Source: Apoderus coryli
Taxonomy: Eukaryota > Arthropoda > Insecta > Coleoptera > Attelabidae
Direction: 5' to 3'
DNA: 64,000 bases
NCBI GenBank assembly: GCA_911728435.2
Contig: OU452208.1
Span: 3,534,001 to 3,598,000 of the forward strand
Below, one piece after another: positions 22,146 through 36,000 of this stretch (positions are counted from its first letter, which is position 1; every line of letters begins with the position of its first letter). Below the pieces are notes generated by a model. It saw only the letters and a program-made list of their open reading frames with translations. It was not told the DNA's origin and made no database searches. The translations under genes and the position numbers were made by a program.

Positions 22146-23970
22146 GGAAACGAGACTTACTGTGGTGGAAGGGAGATTGCTCAAGCTTTTGCGAACTATT
22201 TCGAAGCAGTGTATTCAAGGACACAAACGACAAACGTGTTGGATGTGGATTTAAGTACAGAATTTTGCTTTTCAATAGAAAATATCTCAGTAAATGATGT
22301 CCAAGACGCCCTAAAAAAACTTAAGCCAAAGAAATGTGTAGGGCATGATTTAATTCCCAGATTCGTTCTAAAGAGTTGTAGTGAATTTCTATGCGAACCC
22401 TTGCAAATAATCTTTAACTTATCCGTAAAAAGCAGATGTTTCCTGACTCCCTCAAAATAGCAAAAATTACACCGATATTCAAAAATGGCGATAGATCTAT
22501 TATTGAAAATTATCGACCTATTGCAATTATCTCTAATATAGCTACTATATTTGAACTCATACTATCAGCTAAAATAAATAATCACCTAAAAAACCGTCTG
22601 TCGGATGTCCAATATGGTTTTAGAGAGGGTAGATCCATGGCCGAAAATCTGGTCCATTTTGTGTCCGTGACTGCTGATGCTTTGGCTGAGTGAAAACAAG
22701 TGGACGTAATATATACAGACTTTGCCAAAGCCTTTGACAGAGTTAACCACACGATTCTCTTAGCCAAATTAAAGCAGAGGTCGTTCTCAAATAGCACGTG
22801 TAATTTCATAATGTCATATCTAGAACATCGAACTCATTTAGTTACAATCCAGGGTTGCGAGTCCAACAAATTTGTGCCTTCCTCAGGGGTTCCACAAGGG
22901 AGTACACTTGGTCCACTATTATCCCTTGTATTTATTGATGATATTTCGTCAGTACTCAAAATTAGCTAGTAGCTGCTGAATGTTTGCAGATGACATGAAA
23001 ATTTTCAAGGAGGTTAATAGCATAAAGGACTGTGAGGATCTTCAACTTGATTTGATCGCTATTTATCATTGGACTATTAAAAACTGTTTATTTTTTAATA
23101 TTTCAAAATGTAAAAGTATGATCTATCCATACAATATTAACAATATCAGATTGAGTAGAGCAAGTTTGATTAAAGATCTGGGCATCCTTTCTGATGATAA
23201 ATTAACGTTTTCCAACCATATAATTAATATCACAAATGCTTCTTATAGAAATCTCGGATTTGTGATGAGAAACTCAAGAGATTTTCGAAATAAAACCACT
23301 CTATCTCTACTTTATAACGCATTTGTACGTTCCAAGCTCGAATACTGCTCCATAGTTTGGTCGCCTATGTATACTAAGTATATACTACTGATTGAAAGGG
23401 TGCAAAGAAAGTTTATTAGACAAACAGATTTCTTAATATTTAACTGTCACATCTCCGACTATGAGCGCAATCTAACAAGATACAATTTACTATCATTATT
23501 TAATAGAAGATTCTTACAGCGTGTATGTTATTTATTCAAAATAATTAATAAAGTTTATGACGCAACTATACTAGAGAAAATTAATATTCTAGTGCCCTCG
23601 ATAAAAACTCGTACCACCAACATTAATGACAGTAATACCAAGAACGAACTACCAGCAGAATTCCCCGATTTCAATGATGTTAGGAAACTACAATCAATGT
23701 CAACATCATTGTGATATTTTCAATGATAATCTGATTGAGTTCAAGAAATTAATAGTAACTATTAATAGTTTAATCAACTTTTTTTGTACTTATATAAATT
23801 ATTATTGATTGTATTTTTCTCTTTTTGATTTTCTGTATTTCTTTGTTTTTTGTTTTATTTTACTTTATGTTGTTAATGTTAGCTTTATTAGTGTATTGTT
23901 ATTAGATAAATTTCAACATGTAATTGGATCGTCAGATCTGTATGTTGCTAATAAATAAATAAATAAAATA
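22146..23970 (+). mobile_element. 5'-truncated LINE (Jockey/CR1-type) after gene A
   Basis: Coding pieces in order: IAQAFANYFEAVYS (near 22170), KIAKITPIFKNGDRS and NYRPIA (22455-22530), VIYTDFAKAFDRVNH (22708), GVPQGSTLGPLLSLVFIDD (22885) and MFADDMKIF (22980), then a C-terminal domain open to 23714. Stops after ALAE and at VLKIS, and a frameshift near 22440, make it dead. It ends in ATAAATAAATAAATAAA at about 23950, an insertion tail. The endonuclease domain is missing. Confidence 0.88.
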
Positions 23971-24101
23971 TTATCGAACATTATACCTTAAATTTTATAT
24001 AGACACATTTTATTAAGCAAATAAGTATGTATATATTTTATACTTACATGTAAGACAGAGGCTCATTAAAAGGAAATGATAATTGTGGTTCAGCGTCTGG
24101 C

Positions 24102-24545
24102 CTAATTTGCTGCAGTAATCTTAATGTCGCTCACATCAAAATGGTTTGAGCATATTTGTGCATACTTGGGGTCACACTGATTTTCCAGACCCAAAAGCTG
24201 TAGTCTATCCGAATTTACTGGAAACCTACAATATGAAATTATTTAATTCTTTTGGAACCTACCTATTCAGTATTAATATATTTAGTTATCTAACGAAGTG
24301 CAATCTTAGTTTATAATTAAACTTTGATTTCAATAGTGTAAGATGAACCTAGCATCCCTATAACATTACAAAAATCAACAATGACATTAGGTATTTATTT
24401 ACAGCAATTAATTTTTAATTTGTAGAGCAAGCAAACTACACCACTGATAAACAATAACAAGTCCTGATGACGTTACTTACCCCCGAAATATCAAATTTGG
24501 GTTGAAATTTTCATTATTTTTACAAACTATACACTGACGCACCAT
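24102..24545 (-). pseudogene. Small THAP-domain gene or pseudogene
   Basis: Minus-strand exon 1 (24545-24481) starts MVRQCIVCKNN and ends at GG|GTAAGT. Exon 2 (24225-24102) follows TATTGTAG and continues FPVNSDRLQLLGLENQ, then AQICSNHFDVSDIK, ending in TAG. The C-X2-C, FP and C-X3-H (ICSNHF) features make a nearly complete THAP zinc finger, normally a DNA-binding module. A different frame stays open past the stop (LLQQIRPDAEPQLSFPF) up to a good donor, CAT|GTAAGT, near 24056, so one frameshift may have ended a longer protein. It could be a living gene if that shift is a sequence error. Confidence 0.55.
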
Positions 24546-24814
24546 TGTTAATTGTTTTTTATAGATTTTGCACAAAAAAAAACACTCAAAATTCTCCAAA
24601 ATCACCAACTAACAGCAAATAAACACGAGCACAAAGGAGATTTGGCAACAGAGCTCAAACTACCGGCTGATTACAAGAAGAATGAAATCGTAAATTCTTC
24701 GCGTATTCAGATGCTCTGCTTTACAGAGTTGCCACGTGTACTTCATAAATAAATCATGATTTGGTGAAATATATCTTGAATATGTTAAAATTAATAAAAA
24801 AGTAACTAAAAAAT

Positions 24815-24973
24815 ATCTAGAAACTTTTCTAGATCTGTGGGTAGAATACATACAGACAGACTTCCATCTGCAATTGGTCTTAGTCGTCTCAGGGAACTTC
24901 AAAATGGTTATATCCGTCTTTATCTCATTTTTTTAGCGCGCTTACAATACCTACTTTCCCTGTGCGGGAAAGT
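24815..24973. repeat. Two short hairpins, one shared with 7977-8008
   Basis: ATCTAGAAA and TTTCTAGAT (24815-24834) fold, and TTTCTAGATCTGTGG repeats the arm seen at 7995-8009. At about 24951-24973, TACTTTCCC and GGGAAAGTA pair around TGTGC. They may mark an unrecognised mobile element. Confidence 0.4.
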
Positions 24974-24974
24974 A

Positions 24975-26045
24975 AAAATGTGAAAAGATCAACTTCATCG
25001 CAGGTGGTTCAAACCTTGTACTTGGACGTAAATTGGCATTAGAAACAACCTTGTTTAATAAGTTTTTGTGCTATTCATCTAAGTAATGCAATTTTTGCCA
25101 TATTTTTTTTTAAATCAATTTTGACAGTAGATAAATAATTCTAGCTCGGAAGCATGCTTGATTTTTCATTCAATTTGAGGCAGAAACTAATGCCAAACTC
25201 AAATTTTATTTAAATTTAATTATATTTTTTTTTTCCATACTATGCGTACTTTTTGAAAAACGCTGTATATGCCATTCGGATTTCCCAACATCAACAAGTT
25301 AAGTAGGTACCTATAAATACGTACCTAGTATAGGTTTTCTCGATATACATCATTATTTGTGTTCTTCGTGCGTTCTGTGTTGCATCATTCCAAATAATTA
25401 TTATTATAAAGATCAGTTTTCAAGTATAGGCAGATATCTAGTGTTCGATCATAGTCTGATTTTTTTAATCAATGTGAGTCGATTTTATTTTTATTATTCA
25501 AACAAAAAATGTTTATATTTTGGGTGTTAAGTGGAATATTATTTCGGTAGGTATCTATACATAACGAAACCGCATTGATTTGTCATTACAGAGCAGTGAC
25601 GTATTAACCCAGCCTCGGGCCTGTGTTTCAAAGTCTCCGTCGGGGCCCCTCCCCCTATTGCATAAAGGGTTTTTTTATAAAGATTAAATAAAAAGAAACT
25701 GATTTTTTAATTTACGTCATCTTTATTTTATTAAATTGTCAAGATACTATAAGTACACTGCTGATACTTCTCATTAATTATCTACTAAATTACATTTTAA
25801 ATGTATTTGTAAGAGTAAGTAAATAAATAAAAACTAAAACAAAATAAATCATACTAAACTAACGGGAAAATAACAGATTTAATATGATATAAACTATCAA
25901 AGAAAAAAAGCAAATAGTGGAAAACACTTTAAATAACCAGTGGCGGCTTGTGGCAGTGTAATGTGGTGAAGCATAACATAAAATAAAGTCATATAGTCAT
26001 ATAGGTAGCTATTTTAATGACATTTTTGTATTAAAATCATACCCA
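24975..26045. other. AT-rich spacer, no gene seen
   Basis: No supported coding block. CAGTGACGTATTAACC (25596) and CAGTGGCGGCTTG (25940) look like terminal motifs of hAT-type elements, but no partner ends or transposase were found. Confidence 0.45.
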
Positions 26046-26049
26046 GTTA

Positions 26050-28095
26050 GAAACCTACAAAAAAAAGTAAATATAAACAGCGTATTCCGGAAGTAGTTGT
26101 ATGTAAGAATGAATTAGATGCACTGTATGTGGTAAAAAATGTTAACTATAATAATTATAAAGATCTTTATACGATAAAAAAAAGAAAGAATATAACCTAT
26201 TGTTAATAAAGTGTAAGAAAAAGGACTTTACTAACCGAATAAAATGTTCTGATAACAAAACAAAAACCAAAATTGTCAATGAAATTACAGGAAAAGTTAA
26301 CAAAAATAATATAAAAATAGAAGGTGATAATGACGCTGTGTGTTTAGTGATTTCTTAACAAAATCAGTGGTAAACGTTTTAACTAAATTAAATAATATAC
26401 CGTTTGATTGTAAAATAGAGCGAAATGTAGAATCGATCACTATGGACCCTGTTGATACTAATGAAATACTGTCTGTAGTTAAAAGCTTAAAAAATAAATC
26501 CAGCAGTGGTTATGATGAAATATCTACTACACTAATAAAATCTATAATACACGAAATATGTAAACCATTAGTGTATATTATAGTTAACAACTCCTTCAGA
26601 CATGGAATTTTTCCACAGCAACTTAAACTAGCGCAGGTAATACCACTATTCAAGAAGGGAGATGAATCGAATATCGAAAACTATCGCCCAATAAGTCTTC
26701 TGTCATCCTTTTCAAAAATATTCGAACTTTTAATGAGCAACTGAATAATGGATTTTTTCATAAATAATAAATTGATCGGGGTTTCGCAACATGGGTATAT
26801 TAAAGGTAAATCGACTTAAACTGCGGTATTTGAATTTACAAAGCAAATTGTTAAATCAATAGAAGATGGTCAAATATCGTTGGGATTTATCTAAAGCCGA
26901 TGACACAGTAAATCATCAGATTCTCTATACGAAATTGGAATTGTATGGTATCCGGGACTCTGCTTTAATGTTGATTTGTTCATATTTAACAAATAAAGAG
27001 CAACAGATGGTAATTAGAAATCAGCTGAATGAGGTACTTTCAAAAAAACTGAAGTAAACATCGGTATTGCACAAGGGAGTGTGATAGGGCCAACTCTTTT
27101 CCTTGTATATTTAAAGGATCTTATAGATGTAAACACATCGAATAAGGACCCTAAAGTTGTAACTTATGCTGATGACACAAACCTGCTTATTACCGCGAAC
27201 TCATTAGACAGCACACTCGAAAAGGCGGACTGCTTATTGAGAAACGTACAAAATTGGTTTACAAAAAATAGACTGGTTTTGAATAGCGAAAAAACAAAAA
27301 TAATATTATTTAAAACGAAAAGAAAATTAATTGTCCAGCCAGAAACAGTTGTAATTGACGATTCTACATTCAACTTGAATAAAAGTGCTAAATTTTTAGG
27401 AATCGTTATTGATGACAATCTAACATGGGATGACCATATAAGCCACGTTGAAAAGAAACTAAACACTATCTGTTACAATTTTAGAGTAATATGTAAATAT
27501 ATAGACCTTAAAACTAAATTTATCAGACTCAACCTTCGAGTCACATGTAAGATATGGTATCGTGTTATACGGGGATGGCAGAAATATGTCAAAGTTATCA
27601 ATATGCCAAAAAACAATTTTGAGAATTATACTTAAATTAAATAGTAGAAAATCTTGTAGAGGTAAATTTAAAACTAATAATTTGTTAACTGTCACAGGTA
27701 TATATGTACAAGAATGTAATTTATTTTTTTTATAAGAATCGAACCCTATTTGCGCAAAATTCTGGACAGAGAGCATATCCAACAAGGACATATACACGTA
27801 TCCTAGGCACAGACTTTCTGTAACAGAGACTAGTGCATATTATAATTGTATTAAATATTATAACAGTCTACCAAACCACATAAAATCAATACAAAATCTC
27901 AAACTATTTAAAAAAGAGCTATATAAGTTTCTAGTAAACATAGAACCTTATGATATTGAGGAATACATAAGTAATACTAATTTATAGCATGTCCATAATA
28001 CCTAGTTAATTTCTTTGTATATCCGAGTAGTTTGTAAGATGTTATTTCATTTTATGTAACTTACATGATATTGAAATAAAGAACATTATTATTAT
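26050..28095 (+). mobile_element. LINE (Jockey/CR1-type), 5'-truncated
   Basis: Coding pieces: KNELDALYVVKNVN (about 26115), LKLAQVIPLFKKGDESNIEN and YRPISLLSSF (26625-26720), a frameshifted DDTVNHQILYTKLE (about 26897), IAQGSVIGPTLFLVYLKDL (about 27066) and TYADDTNLLI (27163), where ADD marks the polymerase active site. The thumb region runs on to about 27960. Several stops and shifts show it is inactive. It ends in a (TTA)n tail at 28086-28095 after AATAAAGAAC. No endonuclease domain remains. Confidence 0.87.
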
Positions 28096-30975
28096 CAAAG
28101 ATTAATCTACACAATAGATAGTCAGCCCAATGCATTAAAATCAGAACATCTCTAAGTATGCCTGCCACTACGTGGCGTAGACTAGCGTGTAAAGCATAGA
28201 GCAGTATTGTCACTGCCAGAAACCGTTTTGTAGTTTATTAATATCAAAAACAAAACGCAACGTATAACAATTATTTAGATCATTTGCAACAGATATGCAC
28301 CGGCAATGATGTATTGTCAGGGAGAGAAATTGATGAAATTCTGTATTAATCTGGAGGGGATACGCAGGGAGGGTAGAAAAAAAAACAAGCGAATGTGGTG
28401 TGTGTCGTGCTGTTGCCAATTCGTCGGTAAAAGAAACACACAGGGTGATTTATTACAAGTACAGTATTGAAATAAAAGCCTAATCTCTATGAATTAAATT
28501 TAATATAATAATATTTAATCCATGTCATACATGTTTCAAGACTAGACCAGTCCCATGATCAGTGGCGAACAATCGTTAAATGAAAAGCTTTTAGATAGAA
28601 ACATACTTTTGACTAAATATTTCACGTAGACAATGTGGCAAAGATGTAACAAGATTGTTGTAGATCTTATAATACCTATAATAAAAAAATTATCAGTGCT
28701 ACCTATATTATATTAGGTATACATATTATAATAGTCTGTCTCTTCATCAGGTATAAGTTCCACTTTATCGGTTTAGGTACTTAAATTTTACTTCTTTTTA
28801 ATGTTTCTTCGGGTAAATAATAAGTTCGGTAGGAATAGGGCTTTGGGTATGAAACAAAAAAGATAGAAAATAGAAATTTGATATAGGGGTAGTTCTAAGC
28901 ATTTACAAGTTTGTGACGTGTAGCGATTTTCGATGCCGCCCCCGGAGGTATACATGAGGGCGGCGCAATGCCGTTTTAAATATCTCGTTTCGCTTTCTTG
29001 GAAAATAAAAAATTATAACTGATAACTGAAACTTAGTACTTAATACGTGGGCGTAAGAGGTAAGCTCACTTCACAGGTCTCTATTAATGAAAGAAAGTTA
29101 ACATTTTGAGCATCTGCGTAAAATTAAATGTATCCGTTTGGTGGGTAGTTTTGATTACAATAAGTCGGTGCCAAGCCCAAGCCCGAAACAAAATAAATCT
29201 ATATTTACCTACTACCTATTTGGCTTGGTACCGACTATTATGTGCATTGTTGTCTTTTGAATGATATTTGTATTTTGTTATTTTTCGTATTTTTTATTAG
29301 TTCTTTTGACAGCTCTGGTGTCATCAATACACCTGTATCCCGAATTGCACCAAATTGCGATGCTATTGAACAAGCATATAATCGTAAATATAATATTCTT
29401 TTTGAACTACCTGTATCTCGAAAACCAAGCCGTAGCGGACCCATGTACATATGAAATTTGTATCTTAAAATTAGTCAAAGAATCACCCTTTAAAGTTTGT
29501 ACAAGTACTTATGCAACACCCTGTATACATAGATACTTTGATTTGCAATTTGCAAATCTGTCAAACTAGGTAATGCTGTTTTTTTTTATTTACTTTCAAA
29601 TATGGTGTTATGTAATTGTATTCAAATTAAATGTTTGGGGATGATATTTACGAGTTTTATTTTTTTATATAGAGAAACTGTTATTCAGTTTTTAAGGATC
29701 AATCTGAAGCAGACGATTGTACTTGTTAAAACATGAAAAAAGTTATTGTCGTGATACTTTTAACACCCTGTTGGTGGGTTTTTAAAGCTTTTTACGAAAC
29801 GTGTTAACAATACAATCTACATAAATCGTTAGTTTTTTAAAGTTTTATGATCATTGCACAAAAACCAATATTAGGGAGACTGTAAGTTTTTTTTCAATTC
29901 GGCGTTGCAGAATTTGAACCTAATTGTGATAATTGTGTTATTTTACTAGTATAGATATTTTTGAGTAAATTAATTCGGTTATAATCGATGAGTAGAATCT
30001 TTGGAGTAAAATACATTTCACAAAAACCCTGAACCATATTTCTCAATAGATTTAAATTTTCATTAAAAACAGATTAAAAATTCTAATTTTTTACATCCTG
30101 CATTTCAAAACCGTATTTTTTTAAATAATTATTGTCATGCTGGAAATTTCAAACCTTATTTACTTCAGCAACTTGTAAAAAGCACAGCCTTTTTAATATT
30201 AACATTTCTTAAAATCGATATTACGCGATAACGATGACTTTCTATCAATATCACAGAAGGATACATTTATTACGTATATAATTTGTTAGATTTTACATCT
30301 CCGAATTGAAACACACCCAAAAAATCTGCATAAAAAAGTTAGGGTAGCATTTCACGCCTGTATGCCCCTTTAATTTACCCGCCTCTGAGATTTATTTTTT
30401 CATAATGTTAACGACAAGTTGAATCTGCTGTTTGAGTTTGATCCTTAAAACTGAATCAGGTAATAACCGGAAGTCCTATCTATAACGCCAAATTTCGTTA
30501 ATTTAAATATAACTTTTTGATGCATCCTTATATCCGAAATTTAAAATTAAATGACTAAAATAATATTATTTTAGTCATTTAAAATTATTGTCTAAAACAT
30601 TTAATAAACCAGCCCTGTATATTTATACTATTATAGTAATTTCTTTTATTTTCGTCCATACACATTAATTTTTGCGTAGATAGGTATACGTATACCATAT
30701 AATTTTATATTAGCCGACAAAAAACACTGCTGCACAGTAGTACATATATGATACCTATAATATAAAAACAAACTCCCACCTCGTAGGGGAAAGTATACTC
30801 GTCCTTGTCTAACATTGCCCATATGATTATTTTATTTCAACACAATACATATAACGCCATCTACAATTTCCATGGTTGCATGTTTTTCTAATAGATGTAG
30901 CTCGTGTCGAGACAGTTTCAATTTTTGTTTTATTTCCCATATACGCTGACTATCTATTGTGTAGATTAATCTTTG
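28096..30975. repeat. 31-bp inverted repeats 2.8 kb apart
   Basis: 28096-28126 (CAAAGATTAATCTACACAAT... GTCAGC) is the exact reverse complement of 30945-30975. The interval is AT-rich with no convincing gene; short frames at 29238-29570 look random. The left copy begins directly after the LINE tail, so the pair may be the ends of a DNA element or an inverted duplication next to the LINE insertion. Confidence 0.6.
30547..30582. repeat. Perfect 36-bp palindrome
   Basis: The sequence TTAAATGACTAAAATAAT is followed directly by its exact reverse complement, with no loop. Such perfect palindromes can extrude as cruciforms. No function can be assigned. Confidence 0.7.
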
Positions 30976-32501
30976 TTATTATGATTAAAATTACTTTGTC
31001 AACTGCATAAAATATAGGTTATGTTTATAAGTAGGTACCTCACCTAAGTATTATTTTCTTTAAAAAGTGTAATTAGTATCTAGAATATATTTACCTACTT
31101 CATAATAATACTAAATAAAACACATTTTCTGAAACTGTCAATCAAATTACTTTTATGCTACCTGTTAGCAAATCATAATACGTCTCATACCCGATATTAT
31201 TAAAAGCTCTGCTTTTATGCATTTGCCTTTATTTATATTTATCAAACATTTATTTAAATCTGGAACAGGTGTGTCTGTATATTTTTAACAAGATTTTTCT
31301 GTTCTTAAAATGAGTGTTGATTAAAAAAACTTAACTCTAGTTAAAATTAAAAAATAAACATCATTTTTCATAATAACTTCGCTTACCTGATGTCAGCGTA
31401 AATATAATTTACGCTGCTGATGTGTAGTACTTCCACTTGCTTCTTCCATATTAAAGTATGAGATATTATAATAAATTATATTATTAAAAAAACAATATTT
31501 TACAGTATCTACCCATTTATTTTTATAAAAATAGGTAGGAACCTACTAATTAATCACCGTATATATATTTTTTTAATTTGTTCACTACTTTTTTAGATTT
31601 TAAAACTTAAATTAAATATGTAGGTAACTAAATAGAAAGACTAATTTGTATTCAAAATATCAAAAATCAAAACTTTAAGCTTCCCGAAAAGTAAATAAAA
31701 ATAATATTAGCACAGGTATAGCACATAGCACAACTGTGACAGCACTAGAAATTTGCGACTGTGTAATAGAGATAGATATAATCAAAATAATAATCGACAT
31801 ATAGGTACAAAACACTCGCCAAGCGTTGTCTAATAACCTTATTTTACATTAAATATCTGTTGCATCTATATTATGCGTTCTTCTTATAGTATTTTATTAA
31901 TTGCAAGATTCGTATGCTATGCTTAGTACAATTAAACGCTGGCAACTATGTTTAGACGAAGAGCGATAGGTGGTTGTATAGTGGGTATATACCAGATGGC
32001 AGTGTTGCCCATGGCTTATTTTAAGTTAGTCACAAATAAAAATGCAGGTCTGTATTTGAAAGTGCTATGTTATAGACAGAAGTTAGAACCATTAAACTTT
32101 TGATTTAATACTTTTTCTCGAAAATCAACAGTTTTCGAAATAGTTAAGAAAATAGAATTTGGCATTTTTCATAAATCGCCCTGTATTTCAAAAGCAAAAA
32201 AGAATTTGTCCACACAGGAAATATATTTTAAATAGGCATCAAAAACCGCAACTTTAGTCTAATTTAACCAACTCTCTATTTTGCACGGTTGGATGTTAAA
32301 TAGTCTTGCACTATTAAATAGTAGCTGCCCAGTACATATAATTATTAGTTATATTTAAATAACTGATCTAATTAAAATAAATTTGTCTCGCCTTAATATT
32401 CGCAAAGGTCGATACTATGGAAAACACGTGTATTTTTCGCGCAATTCGGTTCTCAATTGACGGAATTGACAACCCTGAACAGGAAAGGCTGTCAGGGTGT
32501 T
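30976..32501. other. AT-rich spacer, no gene seen
   Basis: No coding block recognised. A short hairpin lies at about 31395-31417 (CAGCGTAAAT / ATTTACGCTG). Confidence 0.45.
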
Positions 32502-33015
32502 TGTTTGAGTAAAAGCGAAATGAACAAGTTAGTGAAACCTTGGCAGCAATATCAAAATAATGGCCTCTTACCTTCTTGTCTTCAGCAGGGTAGATGATAA
32601 GAGCCGGCTCTGCTTATCCAATTCAACAGCAACCACCAAGATGTCACAAGCGGTCAGTCAATAACAATACCAAATTGCACAATCACAACAACACTTAGCA
32701 TGTATCAAATTATTGTTCTTAAAGGGAGCGAAAATGTTAACTTCTGCTACTACCACTCATATTCATCTACAAGAGGCCGAACGAAAACATACCACTGCCA
32801 AGTATACAAAGCAAAAAAAAACAACAACAGATAAATATTTCTCATTTAAACATTAACTATGCGTGTGTAGGTAAATTTGCACTAATATACGCTAAATTGC
32901 AAATACGAGGGGAATTCGAGAAATGCGTAAGTTAGCTACCAACAATTATAATAAAAATATTAAGAATTACAATCATATGTTAGAAAATATATGTACATTG
33001 GTACGTCACGGAACA
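32502..33015 (-). repeat. 3' LTR of BEL/Pao element
   Basis: 514 bp, downstream LTR in the element's own (minus) orientation; matches 38608-39121 base for base as far as read. Confidence 0.95.
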
Positions 33016-33070
33016 TACCACCGACCTTAAAATATTATTTTAAAACTAATTATTGCAAAATAAAAAAAAA

Positions 33071-36000
33071 TTATTGAGAATTAATAGGCAACGGACAAAG
33101 TTTTACTAAAGGTCTTTTAAATAGACCATTTTTTGTTTTTACTGAAGCCACTCTCGCTACTCCATCTGAACCATAGTTTAAGTCAGATATTCGGCCAATC
33201 ATCCATTTTAATGGAGACAAACAATCATCTTTTAAAATGACCATATCACCCAATTTAACAGGACAATCAGTGGTCCATTTTGATTTTTGTTGCAGCGTAT
33301 GCAAATACTCTTTATGCCATCTGGCCCAGAAATCAGCTTGAAAACGTTGTAAAAGCTGCCATCTGTCAAGACGATTAATTTTAAAATGGGTTAAATCGGG
33401 ATCGGGTAAGCAACTAAGTGGCTCTAATGTGAGAAAATGACCGGGCGATAAGACCGACAAATCGGTTGGGTCAGAACTTAATGGCGAGATTGGGCGAGAG
33501 TTTAAGATACTTTCAACCTGTACTAAAACAGTGTTTAGCTCCTCATATGTGAGAATCTGAGATCCGATAACACGATAAAGATGGGTTTTAGCAGCTTTTA
33601 TTCCGCTTTCCCAAATGCCACCAAAATGGGGGGCACTTGGAGGGTTAAAATGCCAATCAATGGATTCTTGCATGGCAACGTCTTTCATTATATCTGAAAT
33701 GTATTTATTTGCACCCACAAAGTTGGTGCCACAATCGCTATATAAATGCGATACACGACCACGACGACCAATGAATCGTCGCAATGCTGCCAAGAAAGCT
33801 TCCGTGCTTAGATCTGATGCAAGTTCTATGTGAATTGCTTTAGTAGCAAAACACACAAAGAGACAAATATATGCTTTATGAGTTTTAGCACCTCTGTGCT
33901 TGCCTAGAGTAATATGGAAAGGGCCCCCGTAATCAACTCCAGAATGGGAGAAAGCTTTCAGTTGTGAAACGCGGGAGAAGGGTAAGTTTCCCATAGGGGG
34001 TTGAAAATGGGATGGTTTTAACCGCCAACATTTTAAACATTTTGAGACAACGTTTTTTATTGCCCGTTTTGGAGCTAAAATCCAAAAATTCTGTGATAAC
34101 AGATATTGTAACGTTTGTATACCGGGGTGAGAATATTTCTTATGATATTCCTCAATGATTAAATCTGTAAGCCGACAAACTCGAGGTAGTAAATAGGGAT
34201 ACTTTTGGTCATATTCCAAATCAGAATTTTTCAAACGACCACCGACCCTGACTAATCCGTGTGTATCGAGAAATACGCTTAATTTCCGAAGCGGCTTGGA
34301 GATCACTCTACCTCGTTTTAATTTATAAAGATCGTCTGCAAATGCAGTTTCTTGAGCTCTCTGTACTAATGCCTGTAATGCCGATTGCTTTTCTGAATTT
34401 GTCAAGGGTCCAGTAGTTGCATTTCGAGATTTCAGATTATCTAAAAATCGTAAAACATAAGCTACTATTCGTTGTATTTTATTTAGTGATGAAAATCTTT
34501 CTAAAAGATTATCCAACGCGTCAAAATTTGAGAATACCGCGAGTGTAATATTTCTGTGTTCGTTATCGATAAGAGCGCTATTTTCATTTGTAATATCAGG
34601 CTGTTCGGGCCAAGTTTCACTTTGATTGAGAAAATTAGGACCTTTCCACCATAGGGGATGGTTGATTAATTCGGACGGAAGTAGTCCTCTAGTTGCACAA
34701 TCTGCAGGGTTTTGTGTCGAAGAGATATGATGCCAAATATTAGGGGGAGCATTTTCTTGGATATGAGAAACGCGGTTACTAACGAACGATTTCCACCGAT
34801 GTGGTGAGGATTTTATCCAAGCTAGAGCAACAGTAGAGTCAGACCAGGCATAAAATTTGGTGAAACGAATTTTTCCAGCAAAAGTACTTAAAACAAATTT
34901 AAATAGGTCTGACAATAGCACAGCGGCGCAGAGTTCTAATCGTGGTAGCGAAACACGTTTAAGTGGAGCAACTTTCGATTTAGCGCAAACAAAAAACGTT
35001 TTATAAATATTTGAGGCAGTAAAAACACGAAAATATACAACGGAAGCGTAAGCCCTTTCGGAGGCGTCACAAAACGCGTGAATTTCACACGAGAAATAAT
35101 TGTTCTCAATCAAACGGCGCGGTAAGTTAAATTTTTCAAAAAGAGGTAATTCTTGTTTAAATTGCTTCCAATGATTTTCCACAATAGGAGGGGTAGGGTC
35201 ATCCCAATCCAGACCAAGCGTCCAGATATGTTGCATTAGCAATTTAGCTACTACAGAAAGCGGTGCGAGAAATCCTAACGGGTCATAAATTCTTGCTAAT
35301 TCTGAGAGAATTGTGCGTTTGGTACAGGGACGGTTAAAGGGTTGGACTGTATATGAAAATGAATCGATCAAAGGGTGCCATTGAAGGCCTAAGATTTTGA
35401 CAACATTGTCCTTTTCCAAATCAAACGAAAGTGTTTTAGCCCAAAGATTGTCCTCAGACAAATTTGCCAAAATTTGTGGATCATTACTTGACCATTTATG
35501 AAGAGAAAATCCTGCACCCTTTAGAAGTTCAATAAGCTCTTTTCGCAGCGCAAGCGCACCATCGACAGAGTCACTACCTGTCACTATATCATCAATATAG
35601 ACGTCTGTATCTAATGCCCTGCACGCCGCAGGAAAGTGCAATTTCTCGTCTGCACTAAGTTGTTTCAACGTTCTTAATGCCAGAAAAGGTGCAGAACTAA
35701 TACCAAAACTAACAGTGTTTAATTTAAATTCTTGAATTTGGTCATTGGGCGAAAATCTCCACAATATCTTTTGATAATTACGATGCTCTGGAGACACCAA
35801 AATCTGCCTACACATTTGCTTTATATCGGCTGTAAAGGCATATGCATGAAACCGAAAATTAAGAAGAACAGAAGTGATGTCGTTTTGGAGTTTTTCACCG
35901 ACATATAATGAATCGTTCAAAGAAGGATAACCAGGAACTTTCGCTGACGCATCGAAAACAACTCTAAGCTTGGTAGTTATACTCTCAGGTTTCAGAACAC

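Noticed and set aside
25596..28580. hAT-type element ends (CAGTGACG, CAGTGGCGG, CAGTGGCGA)
   Set aside because: Only short one-sided motif matches in direct orientation; no transposase, partner ends or 8-bp duplication.
29238..29569. Overlapping open frames of 70-102 codons on both strands
   Set aside because: Both strands are open at once with AT-driven, hydrophobic composition and no motif or splice context; expected by chance.
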